Assembly: GCA_900554775.1 (NCBI GenBank)
Contig: USIK01000015.1
Location: forward strand, 1 to 12,863
DNA: 12,863 nt
From: an uncultured Oscillospiraceae bacterium
GTDB lineage: Bacteria; Bacillota; Clostridia; Oscillospirales; Acutalibacteraceae
Direction of reading: 5' to 3'
In this document: piece after piece, positions 1-6,850 of the stretch
Position numbering within the stretch: the first letter of the stretch is position 1
Layout of the letters: every line of letters starts with the position of its first letter
Notes under the pieces: model-generated
The model's database searches: none
Told to the model about the DNA's origin: nothing
What the model saw: the letters and a program-made list of their open reading frames with translations, nothing else
Translations under genes and position numbers: made by a program

Positions 1-1222
1 TTCAAAATAATTTAAAATTGAAAAAATAATTGTTCCTTCAAAAGATAGGATAACCCCTGATTGCAAGCACTTTTCAAAGTGTGGCGGCTGCAGTTTTAGG
101 CACATTTCTTATGATGCTGAACTTAAAATTAAAAAGAAGCATGTTTCGGACTGCATTAGCAGAATAGGCGGCTTTAAGGATACTAAAATTGATGAAATTG
201 TTCCGGCGGAGAATTTGAATTTTTACAGGAATAAATCTCAGATTCCTGTTGGAAACGCCGGTGGAAAGATTATTTCAGGCTTTTTTAGCCCTCATAGCCA
301 CAGAATTGTAAACTGCGATGAATGTTTGCTCCACCCGGCGGAGTTTGACAAAATAGTCTGCGCGGTGAAGTTTTGGATGGAAAGATTTAAAATTCCTGCC
401 TACAATGAAGCCTCAGGCAAAGGCCTTGTGCGCCACATTTACATGAGATATGCCGAAAAAACGGGCGAAATTATGGTTTGTTTGGCTGTTAACGGTGGCG
501 ATATTCCGTTTAAAAACGAACTGCTTAAAGTTTTGACTGAGAATTTTAAAAATATTAAAGGCGTCATTCTTAATATTAACCGTGAAAAAACGAATGTAAT
601 ACTCGGCTAAAAATCTGTTGTAATCTGGGGGAAAGGCTTTATTACAGATGAGCTTTGCGGCTTTAAGTTTAATATATCGCCGCTTTCATTTTACCAGGTT
701 AATAGGTCGCAAACCGAGAGGCTTTATAATTTGGTGAAAAGTAATCTTAATTTATCCAAAAATTCTTTGATTCTTGACCTTTATTGCGGAATCGGCACGA
801 TTGGTCTTTCTCTTTCAGGCTCTGCAAGGGAGATAATAGGCGCTGAAATTGTCCCCGAAGCTGTTAAAGATGCAAAAGAAAACGCGAGAATTAACGGGAT
901 TAACAATGCGAAATTTTTCTGTTGTGATGCTTCTGAAATAGCTGAAAAGCTCAAAAATTTTAATGAAAATCTTGATGCAGTTGTGATTGACCCGCCGCGA
1001 AAAGGATGTTCTTTGAAGCTAATAGAAGACGTAATAAAAATGGAACCTAAAAAGATTGCGTACGTTTCGTGCAACCCTGCAACCCTTGCAAGGGACCTTA
1101 AAATTTTTTCTGAAAATTCTGATTTTAAAATCGAAAAAATTATTCCTGTGGATATGTTCCCGAGGACTAGCCATGTTGAGACGATCGTTTTGATGTCAAA
1201 ATCAGGCGCGAATAATAAATAA
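1..1222 (+). pseudogene. rlmD: 23S rRNA (uracil-C5)-methyltransferase, RlmD/RumA family, interrupted and 5'-truncated
   Basis: The frame reads as a TrmA/RumA-family SAM-dependent RNA m5U methyltransferase. A cysteine cluster for a 4Fe-4S centre (D-C-x5-C-G-G-C) is encoded near 59-95, then a central domain at 200-607. A SAM-binding LDLYCGIGTIGLSL segment lies near 775-816, a DPPRKG motif near 990-1007, and the catalytic-cysteine motif VSCNPATLARDL near 1069-1104. The same frame runs from the left edge to TAA at 1220-1222 but is broken by TAA at 608-610. The family continues across that point and no indel is seen, so a single substitution in a lysine, glutamine or glutamate codon would explain it. 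A second in-frame TAA at 8-10 falls where relatives continue from the N-terminal TRAM domain. Both halves keep their key motifs. The best reading is a recently inactivated gene; stop-codon readthrough or sequencing error cannot be excluded. Confidence 0.85.
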
Positions 1223-1250
1223 AAAATGTTACAGTGATAATGTTTTTGAG

Positions 1251-1405
1251 ATGTCAGTTAAAAAGGGTCGTGCCACAGAAGTAGAATATTGAAAACGGAA
1301 GATGGCGTTACGCTTGGCAAAATAATAAAGCAAGAAGAGCGGGATTAATCTCTTTTTGAAAGGCTTATTCATAATGTGCTACCTCATATGGCCGCGCTTA
1401 AATAA
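1251..1405 (+). pseudogene. possible remnant of a small unidentified gene
   Basis: This stretch between two genes has protein-like reading frames that do not join. ATG at 1251 opens MSVKKGRATEVEY and hits TGA at about 1290. From 1292 another frame encodes KTEDGVTLGKIIKQEERD, stops at TAA 1346-1348, and continues with SLFERLIHNVLPHMAALK to TAA at 1403-1405. One frameshift plus one nonsense change would turn these into a single peptide of about 50 residues. I do not recognise the family. No ribosome binding site is seen at 1251. The coding impression rests only on plausible amino-acid composition, so this is a weak call. Confidence 0.25.
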
Positions 1406-1455
1406 GTCTTTTTGTTTTATTTTGGTGTATGAATTAAAATTTAAGGAGGAAAAAC

Positions 1456-2442
1456 ATGAGCGTATTTTATGTATATCAAGGCGACACGTATAAGCTTGAA
1501 AAGGCCGGTGGATATGTATGGTCGCCAAAATTAACTAAAAGCGGGCAGAAAAATGCAGGATACTTGAAAATGACGGAAGTTAAGAAAAACGACTTTATCC
1601 TTCACAATTGCAATGGAAAAGTAGTAGCCCTTAGCATTGCGAAAAGCGACTGTTATGATGCGAATATTCCGCTTGAACTTAAAAAAATAAATGCAGTAAC
1701 ATCCTGGAATGCGGATGGGTACCGCATTGACACAACATATTATGAGCTTGACACTCCTTTAGCAGTTACTAAACATAAAAACTGGTTAGCGGCTCATTAT
1801 GAGAGCGGAAGCGCTTTTACAGTAGCGGGCACGGGCAAGCAGCAGTATATGTGCTCCATTGCAGATGTGCAGGCAGTTTATCTCATTGAAAATGCAACTA
1901 AGCAGCAATCTAATTCCGAGACTATAAAAATGCTTGAAGCGGCACTTAGGGATATTATTGATGATAAAGATTTAGAATATGACCACGTGGAAAAAGAAAC
2001 TATCGACGCAATGATTGACAGCGAAATAGAGGAAAATCCAAAGTGGCCTGGCAGAAAAGAAAAGCAGGCGCTGATGGCGTCTTCATCAGCGGGGAGAGAA
2101 AGGCCTAAAAGGAACACAAAGGTTGCCGTGGACGCACTGAGGAGGGCAGAATTTAAGTGTGAATTTAACAAAGCCGATAAAACCTTTCTTCGCAAAAACG
2201 GAAAAGCCTACACAGCGCCGCACCATTTAATTCCGCTTGGTAAGTATCGCGATTTTGATTACAGCGTTGATGTTATGGAAAATGTGGTGTCTTTGTGCAG
2301 CCATTGCCATAATTTGCTTCATTACGGAAGGCTTGAAGATAAAAAGCAGATATTGAAAAAACTATATGAAGAGCGAGCCCAAGCGCTCGGGAGCGTGGGG
2401 CTAGATTTAACATTTGAACAGTTGCTAGGGTATTACAAGTAG
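1456..2442 (+). CDS. EVE-like/HNH endonuclease, probable modification-dependent restriction enzyme
   Basis: The start is ATG 1456 with a near-perfect AAGGAGG site at 1443-1449. The 328-residue protein has two parts. Residues 1-145 (opening FYVYQGDTYKLEKAGGYVWSP, then KKNDFILH, and SIAKSDCYD near 60-68) resemble the EVE/PUA-like N-terminus found on bacterial HNH nucleases, a fold that reads modified bases. Residues 222-305 are a McrA-like HNH domain with C235, the catalytic-type H256-H257 pair, N276, and the zinc or structural residues C281, C284 and H285 followed by H289. The first zinc knuckle is incomplete: the usual second cysteine is N238. A low-complexity acidic linker of about 150-220 joins the domains. 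The inferred role is cytoplasmic cleavage of modified foreign DNA (type IV-like defence). No methyltransferase partner is visible, which fits a solitary type IV enzyme. Domain family is confident; substrate is not. Confidence 0.75.
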   Translation: MSVFYVYQGDTYKLEKAGGYVWSPKLTKSGQKNAGYLKMTEVKKNDFILHNCNGKVVALSIAKSDCYDANIPLELKKINAVTSWNADGYRIDTTYYELDTPLAVTKHKNWLAAHYESGSAFTVAGTGKQQYMCSIADVQAVYLIENATKQQSNSETIKMLEAALRDIIDDKDLEYDHVEKETIDAMIDSEIEENPKWPGRKEKQALMASSSAGRERPKRNTKVAVDALRRAEFKCEFNKADKTFLRKNGKAYTAPHHLIPLGKYRDFDYSVDVMENVVSLCSHCHNLLHYGRLEDKKQILKKLYEERAQALGSVGLDLTFEQLLGYYK

Positions 2443-2463
2443 AATCTTCTTTGGTTGGGGATG

Positions 2464-2532
2464 TATCTATGTTTTTATCTATAATATATATAACTAAAAA
2501 ATATTATAGATAAAACTTGACAAATATCTATA
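2464..2532. promoter_or_regulatory. AT-rich operator-like region: 15-bp inverted repeat and repeated TATCTATA boxes
   Basis: A perfect 15-bp inverted repeat, TTTTATCTATAATAT at 2473-2487 and its complement at 2501-2515, is separated by 13 bp. The core TATCTAT(A) occurs four times: 2464-2470, about 2476-2483, inverted about 2504-2511, and 2525-2532. The last copy sits inside the spacer of the promoter that follows. The right arm ends one base before the -35 hexamer. No T-run follows, so this looks more like a binding site for a dimeric regulator than a terminator for the nuclease gene. The regulator is unknown. Confidence 0.5.
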
Positions 2533-2544
2533 AAAGTATATAAT
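2517..2544 (+). promoter_or_regulatory. sigma-A promoter for the lysine-rich protein gene
   Basis: A consensus -35 TTGACA (2517-2522) is followed after 16 bp by a consensus -10 TATAAT (2539-2544). It predicts transcription from about 2551, 40 bp upstream of the ATG at 2592. One TATCTATA box lies in the spacer, suggesting repression by a protein binding there. Confidence 0.75.
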
Positions 2545-2591
2545 ATCAGATAGTTTATTCAACCAATAAAAAATAAATGGGAGGAATTGTT

Positions 2592-3185
2592 ATGCCTAAG
2601 TACCGTAAAGTAGATGCTACATCGCTTGAAGAGCAGACCAAAGAAATACAAAAAAGTCAAAAAAAGTATAATCAAAAAGTAAAAGATCTTAAAGAGTGTT
2701 GTGACAATTTCTTGAAATCTTTTTTGGCGGACGATAAAGAATTTAATAAAGTTAACGCATACAATGGCAAGCCTAAAGACTGGCAAAAGAAGTTTAAAGA
2801 AGCTTTTAACGCTCCTATGAAAGCAAACAAGCTGACTTCTCGCACGAGTAAAATTTTGCAAGAGATGTATAAAAAACTTGGCAAATTCAAAAATGACGAA
2901 AACTTCGAAATTGATAAAATCAAAGAGTATAAAGAGGCATTTGATTTTGAAGAGAAAAAAGCGAAATTCAATGAGAAAAAAGGCGAGAACCTTATCAAAC
3001 GATCGGCGATAGACAACCCGATCATTGTTGAGTTTTTCAAGGGAAAAGGAAAGAATACAAAAGTTGTTAATAACATTTCAGATCTTCTTTTAAAAATGCA
3101 AAAAGGAACTATCATGAAAATGAACAACTACACTGTGGGCATAAACATGGGAACAGAAAGAGGAAAATTGAGAACCAGGCGATAA
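2592..3185 (+). CDS. orphan lysine-rich helical protein, function unknown
   Basis: I do not recognise this 197-residue protein. The start is ATG 2592, which has GGGAGGA at 2579-2585 seven bases upstream; an in-frame ATG at 2577 lies before that site and is rejected. The product is very rich in lysine and strongly basic, with no signal peptide or membrane segment. Residues 11-45 and 105-132 look helical or coiled-coil. The C-terminal part is more globular, with a hydrophobic stretch NPIIVEFF near 142-149, a helix ISDLLLKMQKGTI near 162-174, and a basic tail ending R-T-R-R. It is a single-gene transcription unit with a strong, apparently regulated promoter and its own terminator. A nucleic-acid-binding or secreted-without-signal effector role is conceivable but unsupported. 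Confidence 0.7.
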   Translation: MPKYRKVDATSLEEQTKEIQKSQKKYNQKVKDLKECCDNFLKSFLADDKEFNKVNAYNGKPKDWQKKFKEAFNAPMKANKLTSRTSKILQEMYKKLGKFKNDENFEIDKIKEYKEAFDFEEKKAKFNEKKGENLIKRSAIDNPIIVEFFKGKGKNTKVVNNISDLLLKMQKGTIMKMNNYTVGINMGTERGKLRTRR

Positions 3186-3190
3186 AACAC

Positions 3191-3228
3191 AAATTCCACT
3201 GATAAAATTAAATCAGTGGAATTTTTTT
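3191..3228 (+). terminator. Rho-independent terminator of the lysine-rich protein gene
   Basis: Perfect 13-bp stem AAATTCCACTGAT (3191-3203) with its complement at 3212-3224, an 8-base loop, and a run of seven T at 3222-3228. It begins five bases after the stop codon. Confidence 0.92.
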
Positions 3229-3250
3229 ATGTTTAAAAATGAATTTACAA

Positions 3251-3282
3251 AAAAGAAAAACCCGTTGAATCTAATCAACAGG
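3251..3282 (-). terminator. terminator of the tRNA operon (minus strand)
   Basis: Read on the minus strand, CCTGTTGA and TCAACGGG (plus-strand 3261-3268 and 3275-3282) pair over eight bases with one G-T pair and a 6-base loop. They are followed by TTTTTCTTTT. It lies just downstream of tRNA-Tyr. Confidence 0.85.
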
Positions 3283-3286
3283 CTTT

Positions 3287-3371
3287 TGGTGGGAGATGGT
3301 GGATTCGAACCACCGAAGCATAACGCAACAGATTTACAGTCTGCCCCCTTTGACCGCTCGGGAAATCTCCC
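3287..3371 (-). tRNA. tRNA-Tyr (GTA)
   Basis: On the minus strand the gene begins GGGAGATTTCCCGAGCGG and ends ATCTCCC-A-CCA, with a 7-bp acceptor stem. The anticodon arm contains CAGACTGTAAATCTG, giving anticodon GTA. A long variable arm, typical of bacterial tRNA-Tyr, and a GGTTCGAATCC T-arm are present. The CCA end is encoded. It is the second gene of a two-tRNA operon. Confidence 0.97.
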
Positions 3372-3386
3372 AGGAGTGAATTAAAC

Positions 3387-3462
3387 TGGAGCTGGTGAAG
3401 GGACTTGAACCCCCGACCTATTGATTACAAATCAATTGCTCTACCAACTGAGCTACACCAGC
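3387..3462 (-). tRNA. tRNA-Thr (TGT)
   Basis: On the minus strand it begins GCTGGTGTAGCTCAGTTGG and ends CACCAGC-T-CCA, a 7-bp acceptor stem with encoded CCA. The anticodon stem-loop TTGATTTGTAATCAA gives anticodon TGT. The T-arm is GGGGGTTCAAGTCCC. It is the first gene of the operon, 15 bp upstream of tRNA-Tyr. Confidence 0.97.
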
Positions 3463-3486
3463 AACGTCATATTCACTACATAATGT

Positions 3487-3515
3487 AGCATATCATTAAA
3501 TGAACTTAATGTCAA
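3487..3515 (-). promoter_or_regulatory. promoter of the tRNA-Thr/tRNA-Tyr operon
   Basis: On the minus strand TTGACA (plus-strand 3510-3515), a 17-bp spacer and TATGCT (plus-strand 3487-3492) lie 24 bp upstream of the mature tRNA-Thr 5' end. Confidence 0.8.
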
Positions 3516-3592
3516 TAGTTTTTTTTATATTGTGAAAAGTTCATAATATTTTCAAAGCAGAGGATTGTATAGTTAAATTTTAAACAAATATT

Positions 3593-3612
3593 AAGGAGGT
3601 GAAATGGGTTAA
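3593..3612 (+). promoter_or_regulatory. strong Shine-Dalgarno followed by a two-codon ORF
   Basis: AAGGAGGTGA (3593-3602) is an almost full-length match to the 16S anti-Shine-Dalgarno. It is followed immediately by ATG GGT TAA (3604-3612), a Met-Gly-stop mini-ORF. It lies 44 bp before the LysM gene, which has its own weaker site. It could be a ribosome-parking leader or the relic of a gene start; the sequence does not decide. Confidence 0.35.
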
Positions 3613-3655
3613 AGTCTCTTGATTGTGATTTATTTATCTTTAGGGGGAATTTATT

Positions 3656-4183
3656 ATGATGAATTCAAACAACAATTTGGAACCTGATTTCACCGGCATG
3701 AAATTTTATACCGTTGAAAATGGCGATACTCTGAGAAGCATTTCTCAAAAAGTTTATGGCGACCCTGAAAAATACAGAGGAATCATGGAACTTAACAACC
3801 TCACAAACCCCAGAGTTTATGCCGGCCAAACAATTAGAATCCCTGAAAGTATGGATTCGAATGTAATAATTTACAGAATTAGGCGCGGCGACACACTTTG
3901 GAATATTTCAAAAAGGTTTCTAGGAAGAGGCGAAAGATACGGTGAAATAATGACTTTAAACGGCCTCACGAGCGACATGATTTACCCCGGCCAGATAATT
4001 AAAATTGCCGTGGATGGTGAGATTTCGCCCGAAACTTACATTGTTAAACCTGGCGACACACTTTGGAGGATTGCGACGAAGTTTTTGAAAGATGGCAACA
4101 GATATGTTGAAATAATGAAGCTTAACAACCTTGATTCGCCTGACATCGGTGTAGGGCAAAGGCTTAATCTCCCGAAACCTTAA
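3656..4183 (+). CDS. triple-LysM domain protein without signal peptide
   Basis: The 175-residue protein is almost entirely three LysM domains: residues about 17-62, 72-117 and 127-172. Each carries the Y-x-V/I-x-x-G-D-T-L core, a middle I-M-x-L-N-x-L motif, and a closing G-Q-x-I/L-x-I/L-P type strand. LysM binds N-acetylglucosamine in peptidoglycan or related glycans. There is no signal peptide, membrane segment or catalytic domain: the N-terminus M-M-N-S-N-N-N is polar. Surface display would therefore need a non-classical route; otherwise it may bind wall precursors or spore layers from inside the cell. AGGGGGA (about 3642-3648) supports ATG 3656; ATG 3659 is equally close. No clear promoter is seen in 3516-3640. 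A terminator follows 16 bp after the stop codon. Confidence 0.88.
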   Translation: MMNSNNNLEPDFTGMKFYTVENGDTLRSISQKVYGDPEKYRGIMELNNLTNPRVYAGQTIRIPESMDSNVIIYRIRRGDTLWNISKRFLGRGERYGEIMTLNGLTSDMIYPGQIIKIAVDGEISPETYIVKPGDTLWRIATKFLKDGNRYVEIMKLNNLDSPDIGVGQRLNLPKP

Positions 4184-4199
4184 AATTTTTAAAATAAAA

Positions 4200-4227
4200 A
4201 GCTGCCTTTTGGCAGCTAATTTTTTTA
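4200..4227. terminator. bidirectional terminator between convergent genes
   Basis: AGCTGCC-TTTT-GGCAGCT (4200-4217) is a 7-bp GC-rich stem. It is flanked by a T-run at 4220-4226 on the plus strand and an A-run at 4195-4200, which reads as T on the minus strand. It can stop both the LysM gene and the convergent gene ending at 4232. Confidence 0.85.
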
Positions 4228-4231
4228 TTTG

Positions 4232-5317
4232 TTATTTTTTAGTGTTTTCAGGGTGTTGTGGGTCACTGCGCCATGTTTCCATGTTGGTTCTGAGCTGCTT
4301 TTCGAAGCTTGCGAGTTTTTTCCTGATTTCTTTGTTTGTTGCCGAAGTGGGGGCTATTGATTTTCTCAAATCCTCCATCTTTGCCTTGATTTCAAGGCAG
4401 GTCCGTGTGATGTCTTGGCCTTTAGTGCTTTCCATCCAGTTGCTGGTTAGCTCTTTTTTCAAATTTTTCATTTTTGTTAAATTTAGTTTCAATCCTAGAA
4501 CTGATTTTGCTTTAAATTTAGTTGATTTTTCCTCTTTGCTTTCTGAGTTTACATATCCATTGATGGCCTCAGCTAGCTTTTTGCAGCTTTCGCGGTATTC
4601 CTGAACTGCTTTTGTCGCTTCGCCTTTGCTGTCGAGGATTGTTTTATTTTTTGGTTCATAAGAAAAATCTAAATTTTCAATCATTTTTAAAAATTCTTTT
4701 TTGCGTGTTTTGACCTTTTTCTCAACCTCTTCTATAACTATTCCTGAGCCGCGCCTTGCGTTGAAATCGTTTGTCATCATGGTAGCGTTTGATTCAAGTT
4801 GCTTTTCGATTTCTGCGAGTTTTTTCCTGATATTTTTGTTCGTGGTGGAAGTGGGTTTTATTGATTTTCTTAAGTTTGCCACTGCATCGGATATCTCTCC
4901 GCAGGCGTCTTCGAGCGCTGTGTTATTGTGTGAATTTGGGTTTATGTCTAGATTTTTTCTTAAGTTTTCCATTTTATTTATGTCTAGTTTTAGCCCTAAA
5001 TTTAATTTCTCTCCGATTTTGCCTTTAAGGCTCTTTTTGCTTGCTTTTTCCGATTCAATATACTCTTCGATGGCTTTTTTCAAGTTTGCGCAGTCTTCTC
5101 GGTATTTTTCCACGCATTCTTCCTACAGCACGCCGGAGTCATCGAATATGGAGTTTTTGAAATCTTTGTTATTTTGGGCTTTTTTAAGCTTGAATTTTAA
5201 GTTTGAAAGGGTTTTGTAAAACTTTTGTTTGCGAGTTTTGCTGCCTTTTTCGATGGTTTCTTTTAGCGCTTCCTCTTTGTTGGTTTTTGCTGAGGCTTTG
5301 TTTTCTTGGTTTGCCAT
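4232..5317 (-). pseudogene. internally duplicated lysine-rich helical protein, frame interrupted by TAG
   Basis: The start is ATG at 5317 (MANQENKASA), with AGGAGG at 5325-5330. The frame meets TAG at 5123-5125 (codon 65) and then stays open to 4232. The protein is two homologous units, about residues 20-178 and 196-342. Both carry KTRK-Q/K-x-F, a Y-R-E-x-C-x-x-L segment, G-L-K-L-x-[IL]-x-K-M-x-N-L, and the strongest block LRKSI-x-PTS-x-TNK-x-IRKKLA. The TAG falls inside unit 1 where unit 2 reads through, so it interrupts a once-continuous protein. The stop overlaps an SD-like AGGAAGA with GTG at 5111-5113 five bases on, so the downstream part could be translated separately. No signal peptide or membrane segment is present, and a helical or coiled-coil fold is likely. 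The family is unknown to me. The intact strong promoter suggests recent damage or a tolerated split. Confidence 0.72.
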
Positions 5318-5351
5318 GATATCTCCTCCTAGCAATTTATTTTATGCTCAC

Positions 5352-5380
5352 ATTATACTACTCAGGAAATCATCAGTCAA
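5352..5380 (-). promoter_or_regulatory. strong promoter of the duplicated helical protein gene
   Basis: On the minus strand TTGACT (plus-strand 5375-5380), a 17-bp spacer and a perfect TATAAT (plus-strand 5352-5357) lie 35 bp upstream of the ATG at 5317. The region 5381-5516, between this and the divergent LRR promoter, shows no gene. Confidence 0.85.
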
Positions 5381-5516
5381 TATTTTTTATATAAAACATA
5401 TATTATTTTAAACAACAGTTTGTGAATACAGTGCATAATATACTCAAACCAGAAAAAGGAAAATGATTCCTTAAGAGTAATTTTGTGTAAATAGCATAAA
5501 AATTTTTAAAAAACTG

Positions 5517-5545
5517 TTGAAAAATATAAATATGTGTAATATAAT
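5517..5545 (+). promoter_or_regulatory. promoter of LRR gene 1
   Basis: TTGAAA (5517-5522), a 17-bp spacer and TATAAT (5540-5545) predict a start near 5552. An ATG at 5551 would then lie at the transcript tip, supporting ATG 5581 as the real start. Confidence 0.8.
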
Positions 5546-5580
5546 CAAAAATGTTAAATTTTTTTGGGAGGTATGTTCAA

Positions 5581-6741
5581 ATGAAGAGTAAAATAGGAAA
5601 AATTTCAGCAACGATTTTGGCTGTTTGCAGCGCGGCTATGTCGTCTACTGCGTTTTGCGAAGGCGGGAACGGTGATCATCATAACAAGTTTTTATCGAAG
5701 GATGATTACTGGGCGCTTAAAAATGTTATGATAAAAGAAGAGCGAGACAAAGAAAATGCCAGGCGTTTCACCCCGCCCTCTACCAATGGCAATATCTATT
5801 TTCCAGGGATGAGTACATATATAATCGGGAATAATTCGACCTTCAAACCGCTTACTTTCGATGAACTTTATGACCAAATAGGATATGATTACAACATTGA
5901 CACAATTGTTTATAGGCCGGGTTCATTTAACATTAAATCGTTTTGCAGGGTTTTGGACATGAATAATGTTGGCGGTATGATTGAGTCGGTTGAGCCTTTG
6001 AATATAGAAAAAGATTATGAATTCCCCATGAGCATTATAAAAAACGGATACAAATATCTTTTTACAAACTCTGTGACAGGAAAAACAATAGAGTTTGACT
6101 TCGTTTTCGGCAAAACTCTTCCGCCGCAAAGCGAAAAATATTCAGTTAAAAATGCTATTAAAGCTTACAATCAATACATAGATATTTTTTACACATCTAA
6201 TGTGTATAATCCCTATGGAATCGACCTATGCAAGGTTGATGAAAATGATGTTACCAACGATGTTATCTCTGATATTGTGGCGGCTAACGGATGGTTTATT
6301 CCAAGTGAGTGCTTTAAAAATTGCCGGTTTTGCAAAGAGCTTTCACTCGAGCATGCCAGAAGAATATATGAAGGAGCGTTTGAAAATTGCATACGTTTAG
6401 AAACTGTTCGTATGCCAAAAGTCACAGACATAGGTGACAGAGCTTTTTACGGATGCAAAAGTTTAAAATTAGTTTCAATGCCTCATGTGAAAATTATTGA
6501 CGCAAGTGCTTTTGAAGGCTGCGAAAATTTGGAATCTGTTTATATACCTAGGGTTGAATACATTTCTATAGACGCCTTCAAAGGTTGCAAAAACCTGAAG
6601 GTTATTGAAATCCCTGACAGCGCGAGGATTATAAATTCTAATTCTTTCCAAGATTGTAGCAGCGACCTTAGAATCATTTACGGCGGAAAAATTTATAAAA
6701 ATGTTAATCAATTTATGGAAGAAATTAGGAATGAAGAGTAG
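5581..6741 (+). CDS. secreted BspA-like leucine-rich-repeat protein 1
   Basis: The start is ATG 5581, nine bases after GGGAGG (5566-5571). The 386-residue product has a signal peptide (MKSKIGK basic end, hydrophobic core, probable cleavage after STAFC at residue 26). A linker holds an FPGMSTYIIG segment near 74-83. The domain shared with paralogues 2-4 spans about 105-205, with IVYRPGSF and FTNSVTGKTIEFDFVFG. About five LRR_5 repeats of 22-23 residues (about 244-357) each have the pattern A-F-x-x-C-x-x-L-x-x-V-x-x-P. A C-terminal cap (362-386, LRIIYGGKIY) closes the protein. BspA-like repeats are known in surface or secreted proteins of gut bacteria and protists that bind host matrix or cells. 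No LPXTG, SLH or C-terminal anchor is seen, so release or non-covalent attachment is likely. It is first in a five-gene family, with its own promoter and terminator. Function is inferred only as adhesion or host interaction. Confidence 0.85.
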   Translation: MKSKIGKISATILAVCSAAMSSTAFCEGGNGDHHNKFLSKDDYWALKNVMIKEERDKENARRFTPPSTNGNIYFPGMSTYIIGNNSTFKPLTFDELYDQIGYDYNIDTIVYRPGSFNIKSFCRVLDMNNVGGMIESVEPLNIEKDYEFPMSIIKNGYKYLFTNSVTGKTIEFDFVFGKTLPPQSEKYSVKNAIKAYNQYIDIFYTSNVYNPYGIDLCKVDENDVTNDVISDIVAANGWFIPSECFKNCRFCKELSLEHARRIYEGAFENCIRLETVRMPKVTDIGDRAFYGCKSLKLVSMPHVKIIDASAFEGCENLESVYIPRVEYISIDAFKGCKNLKVIEIPDSARIINSNSFQDCSSDLRIIYGGKIYKNVNQFMEEIRNEE

Positions 6742-6755
6742 GCTTAATTTTTTAA

Positions 6756-6790
6756 AAAGTCACCGATTTAATCGGTGACTTTACGTTTTT
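6756..6790 (+). terminator. terminator of LRR gene 1
   Basis: AAAGTCACCGAT (6756-6767) pairs perfectly with 6771-6782 around a 3-base loop. The 3' tail TTTACGTTTTT is interrupted but T-rich. Confidence 0.82.
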
Positions 6791-6793
6791 ATA

Positions 6794-6822
6794 TTGACAT
6801 TTTAATCAGAATATAATATTAT
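6794..6822 (+). promoter_or_regulatory. promoter of LRR gene 2
   Basis: TTGACA (6794-6799), a 17-bp spacer and TATTAT (6817-6822). The spacer itself contains a TATAAT at only 12 bp from the -35, too close to be used with it. The promoter follows directly on the terminator of LRR gene 1. Confidence 0.75.
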
Positions 6823-6850
6823 TATGTCGAAAAATGATATTTAGGGAGAA

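Noticed and set aside
1251..1330. TGA read as tryptophan, which would extend MSVKKGRATEVEY
   Set aside because: No recognisable gene needs TGA as sense, and TGG is used for tryptophan throughout. That no intact gene here ends in TGA is noted, but the sample is too small to imply a code change.
2473..2515. Inverted repeat as terminator of the nuclease gene
   Set aside because: The stem is nearly all A-T, has a 13-base spacer and lacks a following T-run; its position against the -35 fits an operator better.
4209..5219. Plus-strand open frames of 131 and 172 codons opposite the duplicated helical protein gene
   Set aside because: They are phenylalanine/serine-rich antisense shadows of a lysine-rich gene, without ribosome binding sites, and the minus-strand gene has a strong promoter and internal homology.
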